Source of the DNA: an uncultured SAR116 cluster alpha proteobacterium | GTDB lineage: Bacteria > Pseudomonadota > Alphaproteobacteria > Puniceispirillales > Puniceispirillaceae | Length of the DNA: 51,278 nt | NCBI GenBank assembly: GCA_902573725.1 | Contig: CACGLE010000001.1 | Coordinates: 75,479 to 126,756 of the forward strand | Direction: 5' to 3' | In this document: in pieces, positions 19,001 to 27,930 of the stretch | Numbering within the stretch: position 1 is the stretch's first letter | How the letters are laid out: every line of letters starts with the position of its first letter | Program-made: the position numbers and the translations under genes | The notes under the pieces: model-generated | What the model was told of the DNA's origin: nothing | Database searches by the model: none | The model's input: the letters and a program-made list of their open reading frames with translations, nothing else

Positions 19001-19298
19001 CATAGGACCAGTACGGCACACCACCGATGAGCCGAACGAGAATACCTTTGGCGTGGCATAAGGTTTTTTCAATATAGGTATCAACTGAAATAGGATGTTT
19101 GAGAAGGGAAAGATTAGCAATTCTAACGCTTGGAAACACTTCATTATTTAGCTTTTTAGCGCGATGCCAGCCAGCTGCAAAAGTACTTAGATCACTGTCT
19201 GAAAAAGAGAGAATCACAAGGTCTGCGGATCTGTGATCTAGGTCTACTGGTATCTCTGTTTCTTCTAATCCATGTCTTTCTACGAAAAGGACGTGCAT
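15999..19298 (-). CDS. cobN: Cobaltochelatase large subunit CobN
   Basis: 1,099 residues of the CobN/magnesium-chelatase H family. Recognisable blocks are LSFSDSDLSTFAAGW at residues 29-43, IGAHGTLEWLPGKAVALSDN near 550, YPFIINDPGEAAQAKRR, GGRQR-type GRGGQRQTVFDTT, and VIVDLWGSATMRTAGEEFA near 770. CobN is the large catalytic subunit of the ATP-dependent complex that inserts Co2+ into hydrogenobyrinic acid a,c-diamide. It normally needs the AAA+ partners CobS and CobT, which are not in this window. It is somewhat shorter than the classical protein. It starts eight bases after cobW and overlaps cobG. Confidence 0.95.
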   Translation of the reverse strand: MHVLFVERHGLEETEIPVDLDHRSADLVILSFSDSDLSTFAAGWHRAKKLNNEVFPSVRIANLSLLKHPISVDTYIEKTLCHAKGILVRLIGGVPYWSYGLSQVAQIAKKNNIAFAAISADGRTDLQLDEISTVPISTLRRLQYYCEMGGEIAAHSALAQLALAAGLYVSPVSGSKMIGNVGAWTPEYNICCPFIARGYETKPVILITFYRSYITSADLKPIAALFHKLRNYGFAVMSLFVPSLKAPEAAAWLEKQILYFSPSFIVNATSFSGKGRDGTSPLDIANVPVFQIALSTSNRAAWAEAARGLSPADMAMHVVLPEVDGRIFAGVASFKEPETIDEALQFAPVGHQPDEKRINAICAKIAKWHTLQKTPISKQKLTLILSTYPGRPWQMAHAVGLDAIASAQAILEDLGYNIETKEESFESLLTHKTMSWDIASYKTALNEVPLSLQEELYSVWGAPEADLLAMDGSFNFTSLPFGNALVALQPERGIKQNREGEYHDISRTPCHSYVAFYLWLQKVMKTNAIIHIGAHGTLEWLPGKAVALSDNCWPEVLAGNMPIIYPFIINDPGEAAQAKRRISAVTLGHIPPPLKKANTPEQFSQLESLLDEFSIADGLDPKRRDRLKSDIICEAESLGIAKDLEVNCNKNPTDILTRIDSFVCDIKESQFADGLHIFGRGGQRQTVFDTTLSVSNERQSIIDALSGKMIAAGPSGSPYRGRQDVLPSGRNLFSTDPLSIPTKAAFKQGIKLAEEFLRRSLQDTGEWPSGVIVDLWGSATMRTAGEEFAMALHLIGVKPNWSEGSDRVIGFEILPLAILDRPRIDTTLRVSGLFRDVFPTLSSLFQQAIDALCKRDERKDFNPYVGSKEEDSARIFSSAPNSYGLGMGDAAEQFNATGRNKAANAWINASQFAVNGSKVIQNKQALISRIQKADSFIHMQDLRETDILISSDYAAHEGGFAAAKAELGGKVNLYHLDNTNPEDPITRSLSEEIARVVYARASNPKWIDSMMRHRHRGAAEIAATLLHMAAFANLANAVGSHLFDSFHDATLGNQEIVCFMQEANPEALKAMQDCFEKLYKSGLWQTRRNSIHANLETVE

Positions 19299-19306
19299 TT
19301 TTCAGT

Positions 19307-20344
19307 TTAGCTTTCTAAAATTTCTTTAATCGCAGGTATATTGATATGATTACGTTCGGCAATTACAACAATTTGACCTCGACGAATGTCATCTGGATGC
19401 CACATTTTATCAAATTGTGAGCGCACACGTGAGCCTACTGCCTGAACAAGTAGCCGCATAGGCTTACCGGTAATAGAGACAAACCCCTTTACTCTTAGAA
19501 TGTGTTGTTCGTTTGCCAGTATCTTTATTTTATTTAGAAGAATATCTGGCGAATCTAACTCTGCTATATTAAAAATGGCACTTTCGAAATCTTGATGGTC
19601 ATGCTCCGGCTCATTATCATGATGTGAGGGGCGCTGATCAATATCATTTTCCGCTTCAGCCTCTAATCCCAGAATAAGTCTAGGGTCGATTTGCCCTTCC
19701 ACCACCTCGATAATGGGGGGGTGGCGGATTGTGTTATTTGCAATAACCTGTTTTGCTTTTTTCTTATCAGAACTGCTGGCAAGGTCAGCTTTTGTGAGTA
19801 AGATGAGATCAGCACATGCAATTTGATCCTCGAATACTTCAGATAAAGGGGTTTCATGATCAATCGAATCATCTAATTCTCGTTGTGCTTTTACGCTTGC
19901 AATATTAGGTGCAAATTGACCCGAAGAAACAGCTTCGGCATCTGCAAGTGCAATAACGCCATCAACTGTAATTTTAGAGCGAATGGCTGGCCATTCGAAA
20001 GCCTTAAGCAGTGGCTTTGGTAATGCGAGGCCCGAGGTTTCAATTAAAATATGCTCTGGTTTAGGTGAAAGTGACATCAATTTTTCGATCGTTGGAATAA
20101 AATCATCTGCCACGGTGCAGCAAATGCAGCCATTAGCCAACTCCATAATATTTTCTTCTGGGCAATTAGGAATTGCACATCCCTTAAGAATTTCTCCATC
20201 AACGCCAATATCACCAAACTCATTGACGATTACAGCCAATCTTTTACCAAGAGGATTTTTCATCAAGTGAGAAATTAGTGTAGTTTTTCCTGAGCCTAGA
20301 AAACCCGTGATTATAGTAACTGGTATTTTTGTGATATTTTGCAT
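19307..20344 (-). CDS. cobW: CobW-type metal-trafficking GTPase
   Basis: 345 residues of the COG0523/CobW G3E GTPase family. It shows the P-loop GFLGSGKTTLISHLM near residue 15, the metal-binding NGCICCTVADDF near 75 and the TKAD guanine-specificity motif near 190. An acidic, histidine-rich linker, HHDNEPEHDH, lies near 242, followed by the C-terminal CobW domain. In this family, GTP-dependent binding and delivery of metal is established. Its first position in the operon ahead of cobN supports cobalt delivery for chelation. The plus-strand cobO starts 259 bp away in the opposite direction, so the shared intergenic region should hold both promoters. Confidence 0.95.
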   Translation of the reverse strand: MQNITKIPVTIITGFLGSGKTTLISHLMKNPLGKRLAVIVNEFGDIGVDGEILKGCAIPNCPEENIMELANGCICCTVADDFIPTIEKLMSLSPKPEHILIETSGLALPKPLLKAFEWPAIRSKITVDGVIALADAEAVSSGQFAPNIASVKAQRELDDSIDHETPLSEVFEDQIACADLILLTKADLASSSDKKKAKQVIANNTIRHPPIIEVVEGQIDPRLILGLEAEAENDIDQRPSHHDNEPEHDHQDFESAIFNIAELDSPDILLNKIKILANEQHILRVKGFVSITGKPMRLLVQAVGSRVRSQFDKMWHPDDIRRGQIVVIAERNHINIPAIKEILES

Positions 20345-20603
20345 AAACCCTTTAATTCCCCTTTAATTTTAGTTCTGTTAAGTTTATCCACAATTTACAT
20401 TCTATTATAATAGGCCAAAATATAATCTTGAATCAAACAACGGTATTGCTCAGAATCCGACCTTTCTTTTTATGTAATTTTCTGATTTCGAATAAACGGA
20501 CTCCTCTACTCGTATTTACAATTAACAATTAACTGGTTCATACTTTAATTATTCAATTCATGCCATTCTAGTTTTGATTATTTTTTGCAAAAGGATATGC
20601 CTA
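20345..20603. promoter_or_regulatory. Divergent cobW/cobO intergenic region
   Basis: This AT-rich 259-bp space separates the divergent cobW and cobO genes and should contain both promoters. I looked for the conserved B12-box and surrounding helices of a cobalamin riboswitch on both strands and did not find them. No strong sigma-70 hexamer pair stands out. AAAGG at 20590-20594 is the probable ribosome-binding site of cobO. Confidence 0.5.
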
Positions 20604-21242
20604 ATGAACGGACATCAGGAAAAAAGACAAAAAGATATTGAGCTTAATAAGATTCACAATCAAAAAATGCAAAAAATTAAAGCTGCCCGAGATAAGCTTA
20701 TGGCCACTAAAACAGAGGAAAAAGGCCTTATTATTGTTCATACTGGGTCAGGAAAGGGAAAATCCTCTTCAGGTTTTGGAATGATAATGAGATGTATTGC
20801 CCATAATATACCATGCGCAGTTGTCCAATTTATAAAAGGAACTTGGCAAACAGGTGAGCGCGAATTTTTGGAAAAAAGATTTCAGAAAGAATGTATTTTT
20901 ATTGTATCAGGCGAAGGTTTTACTTGGGAGACGCAAAATAGAGAGCTTGATATTTCAGCTGCAAAGTCAGGTTGGGAAAAAGCAAAAGAGCTGATTCGAA
21001 ATTCAGAAATTAAATTTATGTTGTTGGATGAGATCAATATTGCGCTTCGTTATGATTATTTAGATATTAATGAAGTAGTTGATTTTCTTCTTCATGAAAA
21101 ACCATTTATGACACATGTTGTTTTAACTGGCCGCAACGCTAAGGATGAATTGATAGAAGCAGCTGACCTGGTTACTGAAATGTCACTCATTAAGCACCCG
21201 TTTCGTGATGGAATCAAAGCCCAAAAAGGCATAGAGTTTTAA
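20604..21242 (+). CDS. cobO: Cob(I)yrinic acid a,c-diamide adenosyltransferase
   Basis: 212 residues from the ATG at 20604, chosen because AAAGG lies about ten bases upstream and CobO homology starts with [10 protein letters not shown]. The open frame extends ten codons further. The P-loop [34 protein letters not shown] and [16 protein letters not shown] are typical of the CobO/BtuR adenosyltransferase family, which transfers the 5'-deoxyadenosyl group of ATP to the cob(I)alt corrinoid. It is followed by cobQ after 16 bp in the same direction. Confidence 0.94.
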   Translation: MNGHQEKRQKDIELNKIHNQKMQKIKAARDKLMATKTEEKGLIIVHTGSGKGKSSSGFGMIMRCIAHNIPCAVVQFIKGTWQTGEREFLEKRFQKECIFIVSGEGFTWETQNRELDISAAKSGWEKAKELIRNSEIKFMLLDEINIALRYDYLDINEVVDFLLHEKPFMTHVVLTGRNAKDELIEAADLVTEMSLIKHPFRDGIKAQKGIEF

Positions 21243-21258
21243 AAAAGGTTCTAACGAT

Positions 21259-22710
21259 ATGCTTGCCATAATGATTCAAGGAACAGGTTCTAATGTTGGT
21301 AAGACTATGTTGGTTGCGGGATTATGTAGAGCTGCAAGCAATCGTGGATTGAACGTCTCACCATTTAAACCCCAAAATATGTCTAATAATGCAGCTGTAA
21401 CCTGTGATGGCGGGGAAATTGGTAGGGCTCAGGCATTGCAGGCACGTGCAAGTAAGAAGCAACCCCATACTGATATGAATCCCATTTTGCTTAAGCCAGA
21501 AACAGAAAAGGGCTCGCAGCTAATCATACGTGGCAAATATCAAAGCTCATTCAAAGCACATGAATACGCTAAAATTAAAAAGACGCTACTAGAACCAGTT
21601 TTAAGTAGTTTTGAAAGTCTTAGATCACAATCTGATTTAGTTATTATTGAGGGCGCAGGCAGTCCAGCTGAAGTTAATTTGCGTCAAAATGACATCGCTA
21701 ACATGGGATTTGCTAACGCTGCCTGTGTTCCTGTAGTGTTGGTTGCAGACATTGATAGGGGCGGTGTTATTGCACAGCTTGTGGGAACCAAGGCTGTATT
21801 ACCAAATGGTGATCTTGAGATGATAAAAGGCTTTATCGTAAATAAATTTCGTGGGGATGTAAGTTTATTTGACGAGGGGTACGAGTTTATTAAGAAGCAG
21901 ACTAAATGGCATGGTTTTGGGGTATTACCCTTTTTTATGGATGCTTGGCGTCTGCCAGCAGAAGATGCTCTTGATATCGGATCTCAGAAACCTAGAAAAA
22001 CTTCGCGATATAAAATTGCCTGCTTATGTCTTTCTCGAATGGCAAATTTTGATGATTTGGATCCATTATCACAAGAAAAGGAAGTAGAACTTGTTATGAT
22101 ACATGCAGGCCAAGTAATACCAGCTGATGCTCACCTTGTTTTGATTCCTGGCAGTAAATCAACTATTTTCGATTTACAATTTTTGCGAGAGCAGGGTTGG
22201 GATATAGATCTCAAGGCACATCATCGCCGTGGAGGATATATCTTAGGTATATGTGGCGGATATCAAATGCTTGGCACTAAAATTTATGATCCTGATTGGC
22301 TTGAAGGAGAAACAAAGGAAACTAAGGGATTAGGATTTTTGCAAATAGAAACAATTATGAGGACAAAAAAAACGCTTAATGAAGTAAGTGCTATTCATCT
22401 TGAAACTTCTCTTCAAATTAAAGGCTATGAAATACACCTTGGAGAGACCAGTGGAGTTGACTGCCAACGTCCCTTTGCAATGATTGGAGGTAGGAAAGAT
22501 GGTGCATCCTCAGTAGATGGGCGCGTGCAAGGAAGTTATGTGCATGGACTTTTTTCTCAAGATAGTTTTAGACGCGCGTTTTTGAATAAATTGGGAATAT
22601 CTGTAGAAGGGTTTGCCTATGACGCACAAATAGAAGACACACTCGACGGGCTGGCTGAACATATAGAGACATATCTTGATGTTGATAAAATTTTTTCTTT
22701 AGCAACTTAA
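21259..22710 (+). CDS. cobQ: Cobyric acid synthase
   Basis: 483 residues, normal length. It starts with [20 protein letters not shown] (P-loop) and contains [29 protein letters not shown] and [16 protein letters not shown]. The glutamine amidotransferase half begins around residue 250; [10 protein letters not shown] (near 330) holds the nucleophilic cysteine and [11 protein letters not shown] (near 425) the catalytic histidine. It amidates the b, d, e and g side chains of adenosylcobyrinic acid a,c-diamide. It converges on cobC, and the stop codons overlap (TTAA). Confidence 0.95.
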   Translation: MLAIMIQGTGSNVGKTMLVAGLCRAASNRGLNVSPFKPQNMSNNAAVTCDGGEIGRAQALQARASKKQPHTDMNPILLKPETEKGSQLIIRGKYQSSFKAHEYAKIKKTLLEPVLSSFESLRSQSDLVIIEGAGSPAEVNLRQNDIANMGFANAACVPVVLVADIDRGGVIAQLVGTKAVLPNGDLEMIKGFIVNKFRGDVSLFDEGYEFIKKQTKWHGFGVLPFFMDAWRLPAEDALDIGSQKPRKTSRYKIACLCLSRMANFDDLDPLSQEKEVELVMIHAGQVIPADAHLVLIPGSKSTIFDLQFLREQGWDIDLKAHHRRGGYILGICGGYQMLGTKIYDPDWLEGETKETKGLGFLQIETIMRTKKTLNEVSAIHLETSLQIKGYEIHLGETSGVDCQRPFAMIGGRKDGASSVDGRVQGSYVHGLFSQDSFRRAFLNKLGISVEGFAYDAQIEDTLDGLAEHIETYLDVDKIFSLAT

Positions 22711-23687
22711 CTTCTAAAGGCTCTTTCAAGGCGATCCCAGCCATCCTCTTTTGGAAGTCCAAGCCTTATCCAATATTCAGAATAGCTAAAAGTACGTGTC
22801 CATATTCTTTGTTTAGCTAGTTTATGCTGTATATCTTTGGCATTATTACATTGATATAAACGAAATAAATTTGTTCCACCTGCGGATTCAAGACCATTTT
22901 TTTGGGCTATTTTATCAAGACGTAGAGCATCAGCTTCTAACTTTTCTAATGTCTGTTGGCGCCAACTGTCATCCGTCAGAACGCATGCTCCGATCGCAAG
23001 AGCAGGACCTGATACAGCCCATTTACCCAAAGCATATGAAAATTCATTAAGAGTTTTACCACACGAAAAGACGAAACCCAGTCTTAACCCTGCTAGGCCA
23101 TAAAATTTACCAAAAGAGCGAAAAATAATTATGTTTTTGTGATGTTCTGTTAAATGCGGTAAAACTGAAAGATGAGGATATAAGTCACAAAAACTCTCAT
23201 CAATAATAAGCGTGCCAACAGTATTTGAAAGCTCAAGCAACTCATTTGGCCAAAATTTCTTTCCATCAGGATTATTGGGATTTACGATTATAGCGCAATT
23301 AGCATCTTTCATATCATCAACGTTTTGACAACGGGTTATATTCCAATTAGCTCTTTGGAATTGAACTTCATATTCATTATAACTTGGGAATAAAATACAT
23401 ACATTTTTTGTTTTTTTCTTAATTATAAAAGGAAGAAGCTGAATTGCTTGCTGGACGCCTGCTAATGGCAAGCAACTAAACTTTGCTTGATAGGCAAATT
23501 TGGCAGAGTGAATTACTGATTCTATGAGTTGCTGATCTGGCAACTCTCTCCATATGTCTAATGAGAGATCAAAAACATTATAGGTGTAGGGATTAATTCC
23601 GGTTGATAAATCAATCCATTCATTGCGATTACCCCCAAACTGAGAGATTGCTCTATCTAAATTACCACCATGTTCACATGTAAGCAT
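22707..23687 (-). CDS. cobC: Threonine-phosphate decarboxylase-like aminotransferase (CobC)
   Basis: 326 residues of the class I/II PLP-dependent aminotransferase fold. It has the start [14 protein letters not shown], the [13 protein letters not shown] motif at about 22-34 typical of CobC/CobD decarboxylases, [11 protein letters not shown] near 150 and the PLP-lysine segment [19 protein letters not shown] near 195. It makes (R)-1-amino-2-propanol phosphate from L-threonine phosphate for attachment to cobyric acid. It is adjacent to cobD (one base between), with which it works. Confidence 0.9.
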   Translation of the reverse strand: MLTCEHGGNLDRAISQFGGNRNEWIDLSTGINPYTYNVFDLSLDIWRELPDQQLIESVIHSAKFAYQAKFSCLPLAGVQQAIQLLPFIIKKKTKNVCILFPSYNEYEVQFQRANWNITRCQNVDDMKDANCAIIVNPNNPDGKKFWPNELLELSNTVGTLIIDESFCDLYPHLSVLPHLTEHHKNIIIFRSFGKFYGLAGLRLGFVFSCGKTLNEFSYALGKWAVSGPALAIGACVLTDDSWRQQTLEKLEADALRLDKIAQKNGLESAGGTNLFRLYQCNNAKDIQHKLAKQRIWTRTFSYSEYWIRLGLPKEDGWDRLERAFRS

Positions 23688-24653
23688 TTAATACCCAGCC
23701 TTATTTATCCAAAAAAATAACAGTAAAATTATAGATAACAAAGTAACCCAATTTAGTAAGCGGTTATAGAGTTTCAGCCCAAGAAATATATCTTTTGATG
23801 AAGGGTCTTCTCCTTCTTCATGCAACCACTCATCATCGCTTAATGCACCTTCATAATTACGGGGGCCTGACAATCTAACATTAAGCGCAGCTGCAAAACC
23901 TGCCTCTGGCCAACCTGCATTTGGTGAGCGATGCTTTTTAGCATCACGCCACATTATACCAAAGGAATAGATGGAGTTTGTTGCTGATAGAACGTAGATT
24001 GTCCCCGTTAATCTAGCAGGCAGAAAATTAACAATATCATCTAATTTTGCAGCTGCCCAACCAAATGCTTCATATGCTTGGGTTCGATATCCAATCATGG
24101 AGTCCATGGTGTTGATAGCCTTATACACAAACAAGCCTGGGATCCCTAATATTGCGGCCCAAAATAACGGAGCAATTACCCCGTCTGAAGTATTCTCAGA
24201 GAGGCTTTCAAGACTAGCACGTGCGATACCGGAATCATTAAGAGTTTTTGCATTTCGTCCCACAATCATAGAAACCGCAGTACGTGCAGACTCAGAATCC
24301 GCTTTGCTGAGGGCAAGAGCTACTTTTTCTACATGCTCATTCAAAGATTTTGCGGCAATCCAAGGCCATATAAGTAATGAAGTTAGAATGATCCCAAGCC
24401 GGTTATCAGGAATAAGTGAAGATATAAATAAGGCAACTAAAAGACAGACTCCAGTTACAATTAAAACAGTAATGATACCCCAAAAACGCCTAAGGCTTGC
24501 AGTTGTGTTTGCATTATTAAATGTTTTCTCACAAAAGCTAATTAAACTCCCAATTAGTACAACTGGGTGTGAGACGCGCCTGAATAACCAATCAGGCCAT
24601 CCGATAATGCGGTCTATTGTTAAAGCAATAATTATGCAAACAAGCATGTTCAT
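23688..24653 (-). CDS. cobD: Adenosylcobinamide-phosphate synthase (CbiB/CobD)
   Basis: A 321-residue integral membrane protein. It begins MNMLVCIIIALTIDRIIGWP and has the RVSHPVVLIG motif near residue 25. SLESLSENTSDGVIAPLFWAAI (about 147-168) includes the family signature SENTSDGV. NTMDSMIGYRTQAYEAFGWA and RDAKKHRSPNAGWPEAGFAAAL follow. Several hydrophobic helices place it in the inner membrane. It condenses adenosylcobyric acid with aminopropanol (phosphate). It overlaps the downstream-named phosphatase gene by four bases and abuts cobC. Confidence 0.94.
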   Translation of the reverse strand: MNMLVCIIIALTIDRIIGWPDWLFRRVSHPVVLIGSLISFCEKTFNNANTTASLRRFWGIITVLIVTGVCLLVALFISSLIPDNRLGIILTSLLIWPWIAAKSLNEHVEKVALALSKADSESARTAVSMIVGRNAKTLNDSGIARASLESLSENTSDGVIAPLFWAAILGIPGLFVYKAINTMDSMIGYRTQAYEAFGWAAAKLDDIVNFLPARLTGTIYVLSATNSIYSFGIMWRDAKKHRSPNAGWPEAGFAAALNVRLSGPRNYEGALSDDEWLHEEGEDPSSKDIFLGLKLYNRLLNWVTLLSIILLLFFWINKAGY

Positions 24654-25243
24654 GTAATGGCACTTTTATTAATTGACACAACAGAGAAATTATTTGTGCC
24701 TAAATGGCGTATACTTGTCGCAGACAAAGTATCAATTTCGCATTTTAGCGCCGATATATGGCTTCCAAAGGCAAGTGCAAGAGCTGCGCGAATAACTCCG
24801 GCATGAACAAAAAATGTAATTTTCTGAGTTTTAGAACTCACGCAGAATTGTTTTATTACAGGGTGTACACGCTCACAAAGTTCTTTAAAACTCTCACCTT
24901 CAGGAGGTTTAAAGTTTACAAGCTCTTTTCCTGTAACCGTTCCTGTATCTGGAAGCTGCGAAAAGGCCTTTCCTTCCCATGCGCCAAAAGATTGTTCCCA
25001 AAGGTTATCATTTGTTTGGCGAGGATGACATTCAGATAATATTGCATCACACGTCTTCTGGCATCTTTTTGCTGGGCTGCATACAATAAGGCTATTATTT
25101 GAAATTTGCTTGCGAAGGAATAAAATATCATTTGGTAAAATGTCACCTATATCTGCATCATAACGACCATACAGAAAACCACTGGGTTGGCTTGGGGCGT
25201 GTCTAACAAAAGTAAGTAGCTTAGAACTAGGTGATGACGTCAA
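24650..25243 (-). CDS. Histidine phosphatase, probable alpha-ribazole phosphatase
   Basis: 197 residues of the histidine phosphatase superfamily. The N-terminal catalytic segment is LLTFVRHAPSQPSGFLYGR (about residues 9-27), the acid motif EQSFGAWEGKAF is near 83, and the second histidine lies in FFVHAGVIRAALALAFG near 144. Its genomic place next to cobD and cobP suggests dephosphorylation of alpha-ribazole phosphate or of adenosylcobalamin phosphate, the role of E. coli CobC. RHAP replaces the more common RHG(E/Q) motif. It overlaps cobD by four bases and is divergent from cobP, from which it is separated by 43 bp. Confidence 0.85.
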   Translation of the reverse strand: MTSSPSSKLLTFVRHAPSQPSGFLYGRYDADIGDILPNDILFLRKQISNNSLIVCSPAKRCQKTCDAILSECHPRQTNDNLWEQSFGAWEGKAFSQLPDTGTVTGKELVNFKPPEGESFKELCERVHPVIKQFCVSSKTQKITFFVHAGVIRAALALAFGSHISALKCEIDTLSATSIRHLGTNNFSVVSINKSAIT

Positions 25244-25286
25244 AAATATGTTCCTTTTTGAGCCTGATTAGGCTACGAGTGAAGTC

Positions 25287-25796
25287 ATGGCTTTTTCATT
25301 ATTAATAACTGGTGGCGCTCGTTCTGGAAAGAGTAGTTTTGCTGAAAAACAGACTCTTAGCTATGGTAAACCCGTAATTTATATTGCAACAGCAAAGGTC
25401 TACGATAAAGAAATGGAAAAACGAATTCAAATTCATAGACAAAGGCGGGGAGATGAGTGGCTTACTGTAAACGAACCTATAGAAATTGCAGATAAATTGT
25501 TTGCCTTAGATGGGCAAGGAGCATGCCTTGTCGAATGTTTAACATTATGGCTCTCAAATCTTATGTTTGCACAAAAGGATGTATCCGTAGCAACTTCTTC
25601 TTTGATTGAAGCCATCAATGCTCGCCGTGACCCTGTGATTTTAGTTACCAATGAAGTGGGAAGCGGAATAATACCTGAAAATGAGCTAGCAAGACGGTTT
25701 CGTGATGAAGCTGGCCGTCTTAATCAGGTTGTAGCTGAGGCTGTTGATGAAGTTTATACATGCATCTCTGGTATACCGCTAAAACTAAAGCCCTAG
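25287..25796 (+). CDS. cobP: Adenosylcobinamide kinase / adenosylcobinamide-phosphate guanylyltransferase
   Basis: 169 residues with the P-loop LLITGGARSGKSSFAEKQT at the start. IYIATAKVYDKEMEKRIQIH near residue 32 includes the guanylylated-histidine region, and CLVECLTLWLSNLMF and TNEVGSGIIPENELARRFRD follow. These define CobP/CobU. The enzyme phosphorylates the aminopropanol hydroxyl and then forms adenosylcobinamide-GDP. It leads the plus-strand group cobP-cobT-cobS-DUF1636. Confidence 0.95.
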   Translation: MAFSLLITGGARSGKSSFAEKQTLSYGKPVIYIATAKVYDKEMEKRIQIHRQRRGDEWLTVNEPIEIADKLFALDGQGACLVECLTLWLSNLMFAQKDVSVATSSLIEAINARRDPVILVTNEVGSGIIPENELARRFRDEAGRLNQVVAEAVDEVYTCISGIPLKLKP

Positions 25797-25817
25797 TGAT
25801 TTAAGGGAGGATAATTT

Positions 25818-26822
25818 TTGGATAATATTTCCAATTTACAAATGGTAGATGATTTTATTAACACTATGCCAAACAAAAATATGCAAGCTGAAGCGGCTGC
25901 ATCGGTCTATCAAGACCAATTAACCAAGCCATCCGGCTCGCTGGGGATGCTAGAGGAATTGGCTGTGTTTTTGGCAGGTTGGCAGAATAGTAAGAGGCCA
26001 GTTGTCGAAACTGCACAAGCTATTATTTTTGCTGGAAATCACGGAATCTGTGAGCAAGGTGTAAACCCATACCCGCAGGAAGTAACTCAACGCATGGTCT
26101 CAAATTTTGAAAATGGTGGTGCGGCAATGAATCAGTTATGTTCTTTAAGTGGTGCCGAATTAACCATAAAACCTTTATCACTGGATTCCCCAACCCAGGA
26201 CTTTACCCAAACAAACGCAATGAGCATGATAGAATTACTCGATGCGATGTCAGTAGGGATAAAATCTGTTAATAGAAGTGCCAATATTATTCTTCTTGGT
26301 GAAATGGGGATTGGTAACTCAACAGTTTCATCTGCCCTTGCTGCGAGTGTTTTCGGAGGGAGAGTTGCTGATTGGGTTGGAGCGGGAACAGGTTCTGATG
26401 AAAAAGGGATTGCTCATAAAATATATATTATTGAAGAAGGCATTGCAAAACATGGCTTACGCCCTGATTTAACAGCGATTCTAGCTTTTGGTGGTAGGGA
26501 ACAAGCTGCCATTTGTGGGGCAATATTAGCCGCAAGATCGGCTTCTATACCAGTATTACTTGATGGATTCATATGCACAGCAGCTGCAGCACCATTATAT
26601 GCACTTTCTCCCAGTTTATTAGACCATTGTCTTGTTGGGCATAAATCAGCTGAACCAGGCCATCAAAAATTACTTCAATCAATGAATAAAAAACCAATTC
26701 TTGATCTAAATATGCGATTAGGTGAGGGTACCGGTGCAGCGCTTGCCTTAAGTATTCTTAAAGCTGCTGTAGCATGTCACAATCATATGGCCACCTTTAA
26801 AGAACTAGGAATAAATAATTGA
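25818..26822 (+). CDS. cobT: Nicotinate-nucleotide-dimethylbenzimidazole phosphoribosyltransferase
   Basis: 334 residues (CobT in Salmonella naming, CobU in Pseudomonas naming). Family blocks are LTKPSGSLGMLEELAV near residue 35, IIFAGNHGICEQGVNPYPQE near 68, LGEMGIGNSTVSSALAA near 155 and AFGGREQAAICGAI near 220. RLGEGTGAALAL near 300 contains the catalytic glutamate. It activates 5,6-dimethylbenzimidazole to alpha-ribazole phosphate. The start is TTG at 25818, supported by AGGGAGG seven bases upstream and by the lack of an ATG or GTG nearby. Its TGA overlaps the ATG of cobS. Confidence 0.94.
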   Translation: MDNISNLQMVDDFINTMPNKNMQAEAAASVYQDQLTKPSGSLGMLEELAVFLAGWQNSKRPVVETAQAIIFAGNHGICEQGVNPYPQEVTQRMVSNFENGGAAMNQLCSLSGAELTIKPLSLDSPTQDFTQTNAMSMIELLDAMSVGIKSVNRSANIILLGEMGIGNSTVSSALAASVFGGRVADWVGAGTGSDEKGIAHKIYIIEEGIAKHGLRPDLTAILAFGGREQAAICGAILAARSASIPVLLDGFICTAAAAPLYALSPSLLDHCLVGHKSAEPGHQKLLQSMNKKPILDLNMRLGEGTGAALALSILKAAVACHNHMATFKELGINN

Positions 26823-27580
26823 TGAAATGGACTGTTAAACGCTTAACAGAGGTGCAAACAGCTTTTTTGCTCCTAACTCGCCTTCCTGCAGGCAAACTCA
26901 ATACTTATGTACCTAAATTGAAAGATGTGGCATGGGCCTTTCCAGCAGTTGGATTTGTTGTTGGTGGAATTATTGCAGGTATTTACGTAACCACATCACA
27001 ATTCATGCTACCTTCCTTTGCCTCAGCTATTTTTGCATTAATTTTTGGTATTTTTTGCACAGGTGCCATTCACGAGGATGGGCTTGCAGATTGTGCGGAT
27101 GGTTTTGGCGGTGGTCAAAATAAAGAAAACAAAATTACGATTATGACAGATAGTGCCATTGGAAGCTTTGGAATGCTTGCGCTAATTATGGTAATGGGAT
27201 TACGCATCTTAATGTTGTCGTCTCTTCCCTCAACAACAGAAATTGCTGCTGGTATAATTATCTGTGCTGTTATCAGTAGATTCTCCATGGTAGGATACTT
27301 ATGTTTTTTACCAGCAGCAAAACAAGAAGGGCTTGGCAATCAAGCTTCTGCAGATAATATATCGCCCATTTTTTTTGCAGCCATCGTTGCATTTCCTGCT
27401 TTTTATTTTGGTGTTTTTAGTTTTGTATATGTAATTACTTCAATGTTAATAATTGCTCTTTTTTGGGGAATTATTGCAAAATATCAGATAGGAGGTCAGA
27501 CAGGTGATGTCTGTGGAGCTGGTCAATTACTGAGTGAGACAATGGGTTGGGTGATGTTAGCATCTATATATGCGGTCTAA
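26822..27580 (+). CDS. cobS: Adenosylcobinamide-GDP ribazoletransferase (cobalamin synthase)
   Basis: 252 residues (CobS in Salmonella, CobV in Pseudomonas naming). The ATG at 26822 overlaps the stop of cobT. FLLLTRLPAG near residue 16 is typical of the family. The acidic, metal-binding segment HEDGLADCADGFGGGQNKE near 82 and TGDVCGAGQLLSETMGW near the end are signatures. About six or seven hydrophobic helices place it in the inner membrane. It joins adenosylcobinamide-GDP and alpha-ribazole (phosphate), completing the nucleotide loop. Its stop TAA shares a base with the ATG of the DUF1636 gene. Confidence 0.94.
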   Translation: MKWTVKRLTEVQTAFLLLTRLPAGKLNTYVPKLKDVAWAFPAVGFVVGGIIAGIYVTTSQFMLPSFASAIFALIFGIFCTGAIHEDGLADCADGFGGGQNKENKITIMTDSAIGSFGMLALIMVMGLRILMLSSLPSTTEIAAGIIICAVISRFSMVGYLCFLPAAKQEGLGNQASADNISPIFFAAIVAFPAFYFGVFSFVYVITSMLIIALFWGIIAKYQIGGQTGDVCGAGQLLSETMGWVMLASIYAV

Positions 27581-27930
27581 TGATTGATTTGCATCTGCAA
27601 ATATGTCGGTCTTGTCTACCTGTGACTGATAAAAGTATTCCGGATGATTACGATTGTAAAAATCTTCAAATTGCTTTGCAGAAAGCAGGACTAAATGCCA
27701 ATATAATTGGCTCACCCTGTTTAGGTGTTTGCACATCGCCTACTAGTTTAACAATTCAATCGCCTAATAGAACAACTTATGTTTTCAAAAACGTTGATTT
27801 AAAAAAAGACCAAGCAGATTTGATAGCAACATGTAAGCTTTATCTAGCTACTGATTACGGATGGATAGAAGATGCAACAGGCCTTGGAAGTTTTCGTCAC
27901 TTATTGCACGCAAAAATTCCTCCTATCTAG
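27580..27930 (+). CDS. DUF1636 small thioredoxin-like ferredoxin-type protein
   Basis: 116 residues from the ATG at 27580 that overlaps the cobS stop (TAATG). Four cysteines occur as CRSC near residue 9 and CLGVC near 46, followed by TTYVFKNVDLKKDQADLI and a C-terminal GSFRHLLHAKIPPI. This pattern matches the DUF1636 family, described as predicted metal-binding or [2Fe-2S] thioredoxin-like proteins often found beside cobalamin genes in Proteobacteria. Translational coupling to cobS suggests a cobalamin-related job, for example electron transfer or metal handling; a reductant for cobalt reduction is one possibility, but it is speculation. It converges on the next gene with a CTAG overlap of stop codons. 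Confidence 0.8.
   Translation: MIDLHLQICRSCLPVTDKSIPDDYDCKNLQIALQKAGLNANIIGSPCLGVCTSPTSLTIQSPNRTTYVFKNVDLKKDQADLIATCKLYLATDYGWIEDATGLGSFRHLLHAKIPPI

Noticed and set aside
25261-25274. Short inverted repeat AGCCT-GATT-AGGCT between the phosphatase gene and cobP
   Set aside because: Five-base stem with no T-tract; too short to call a terminator or operator.
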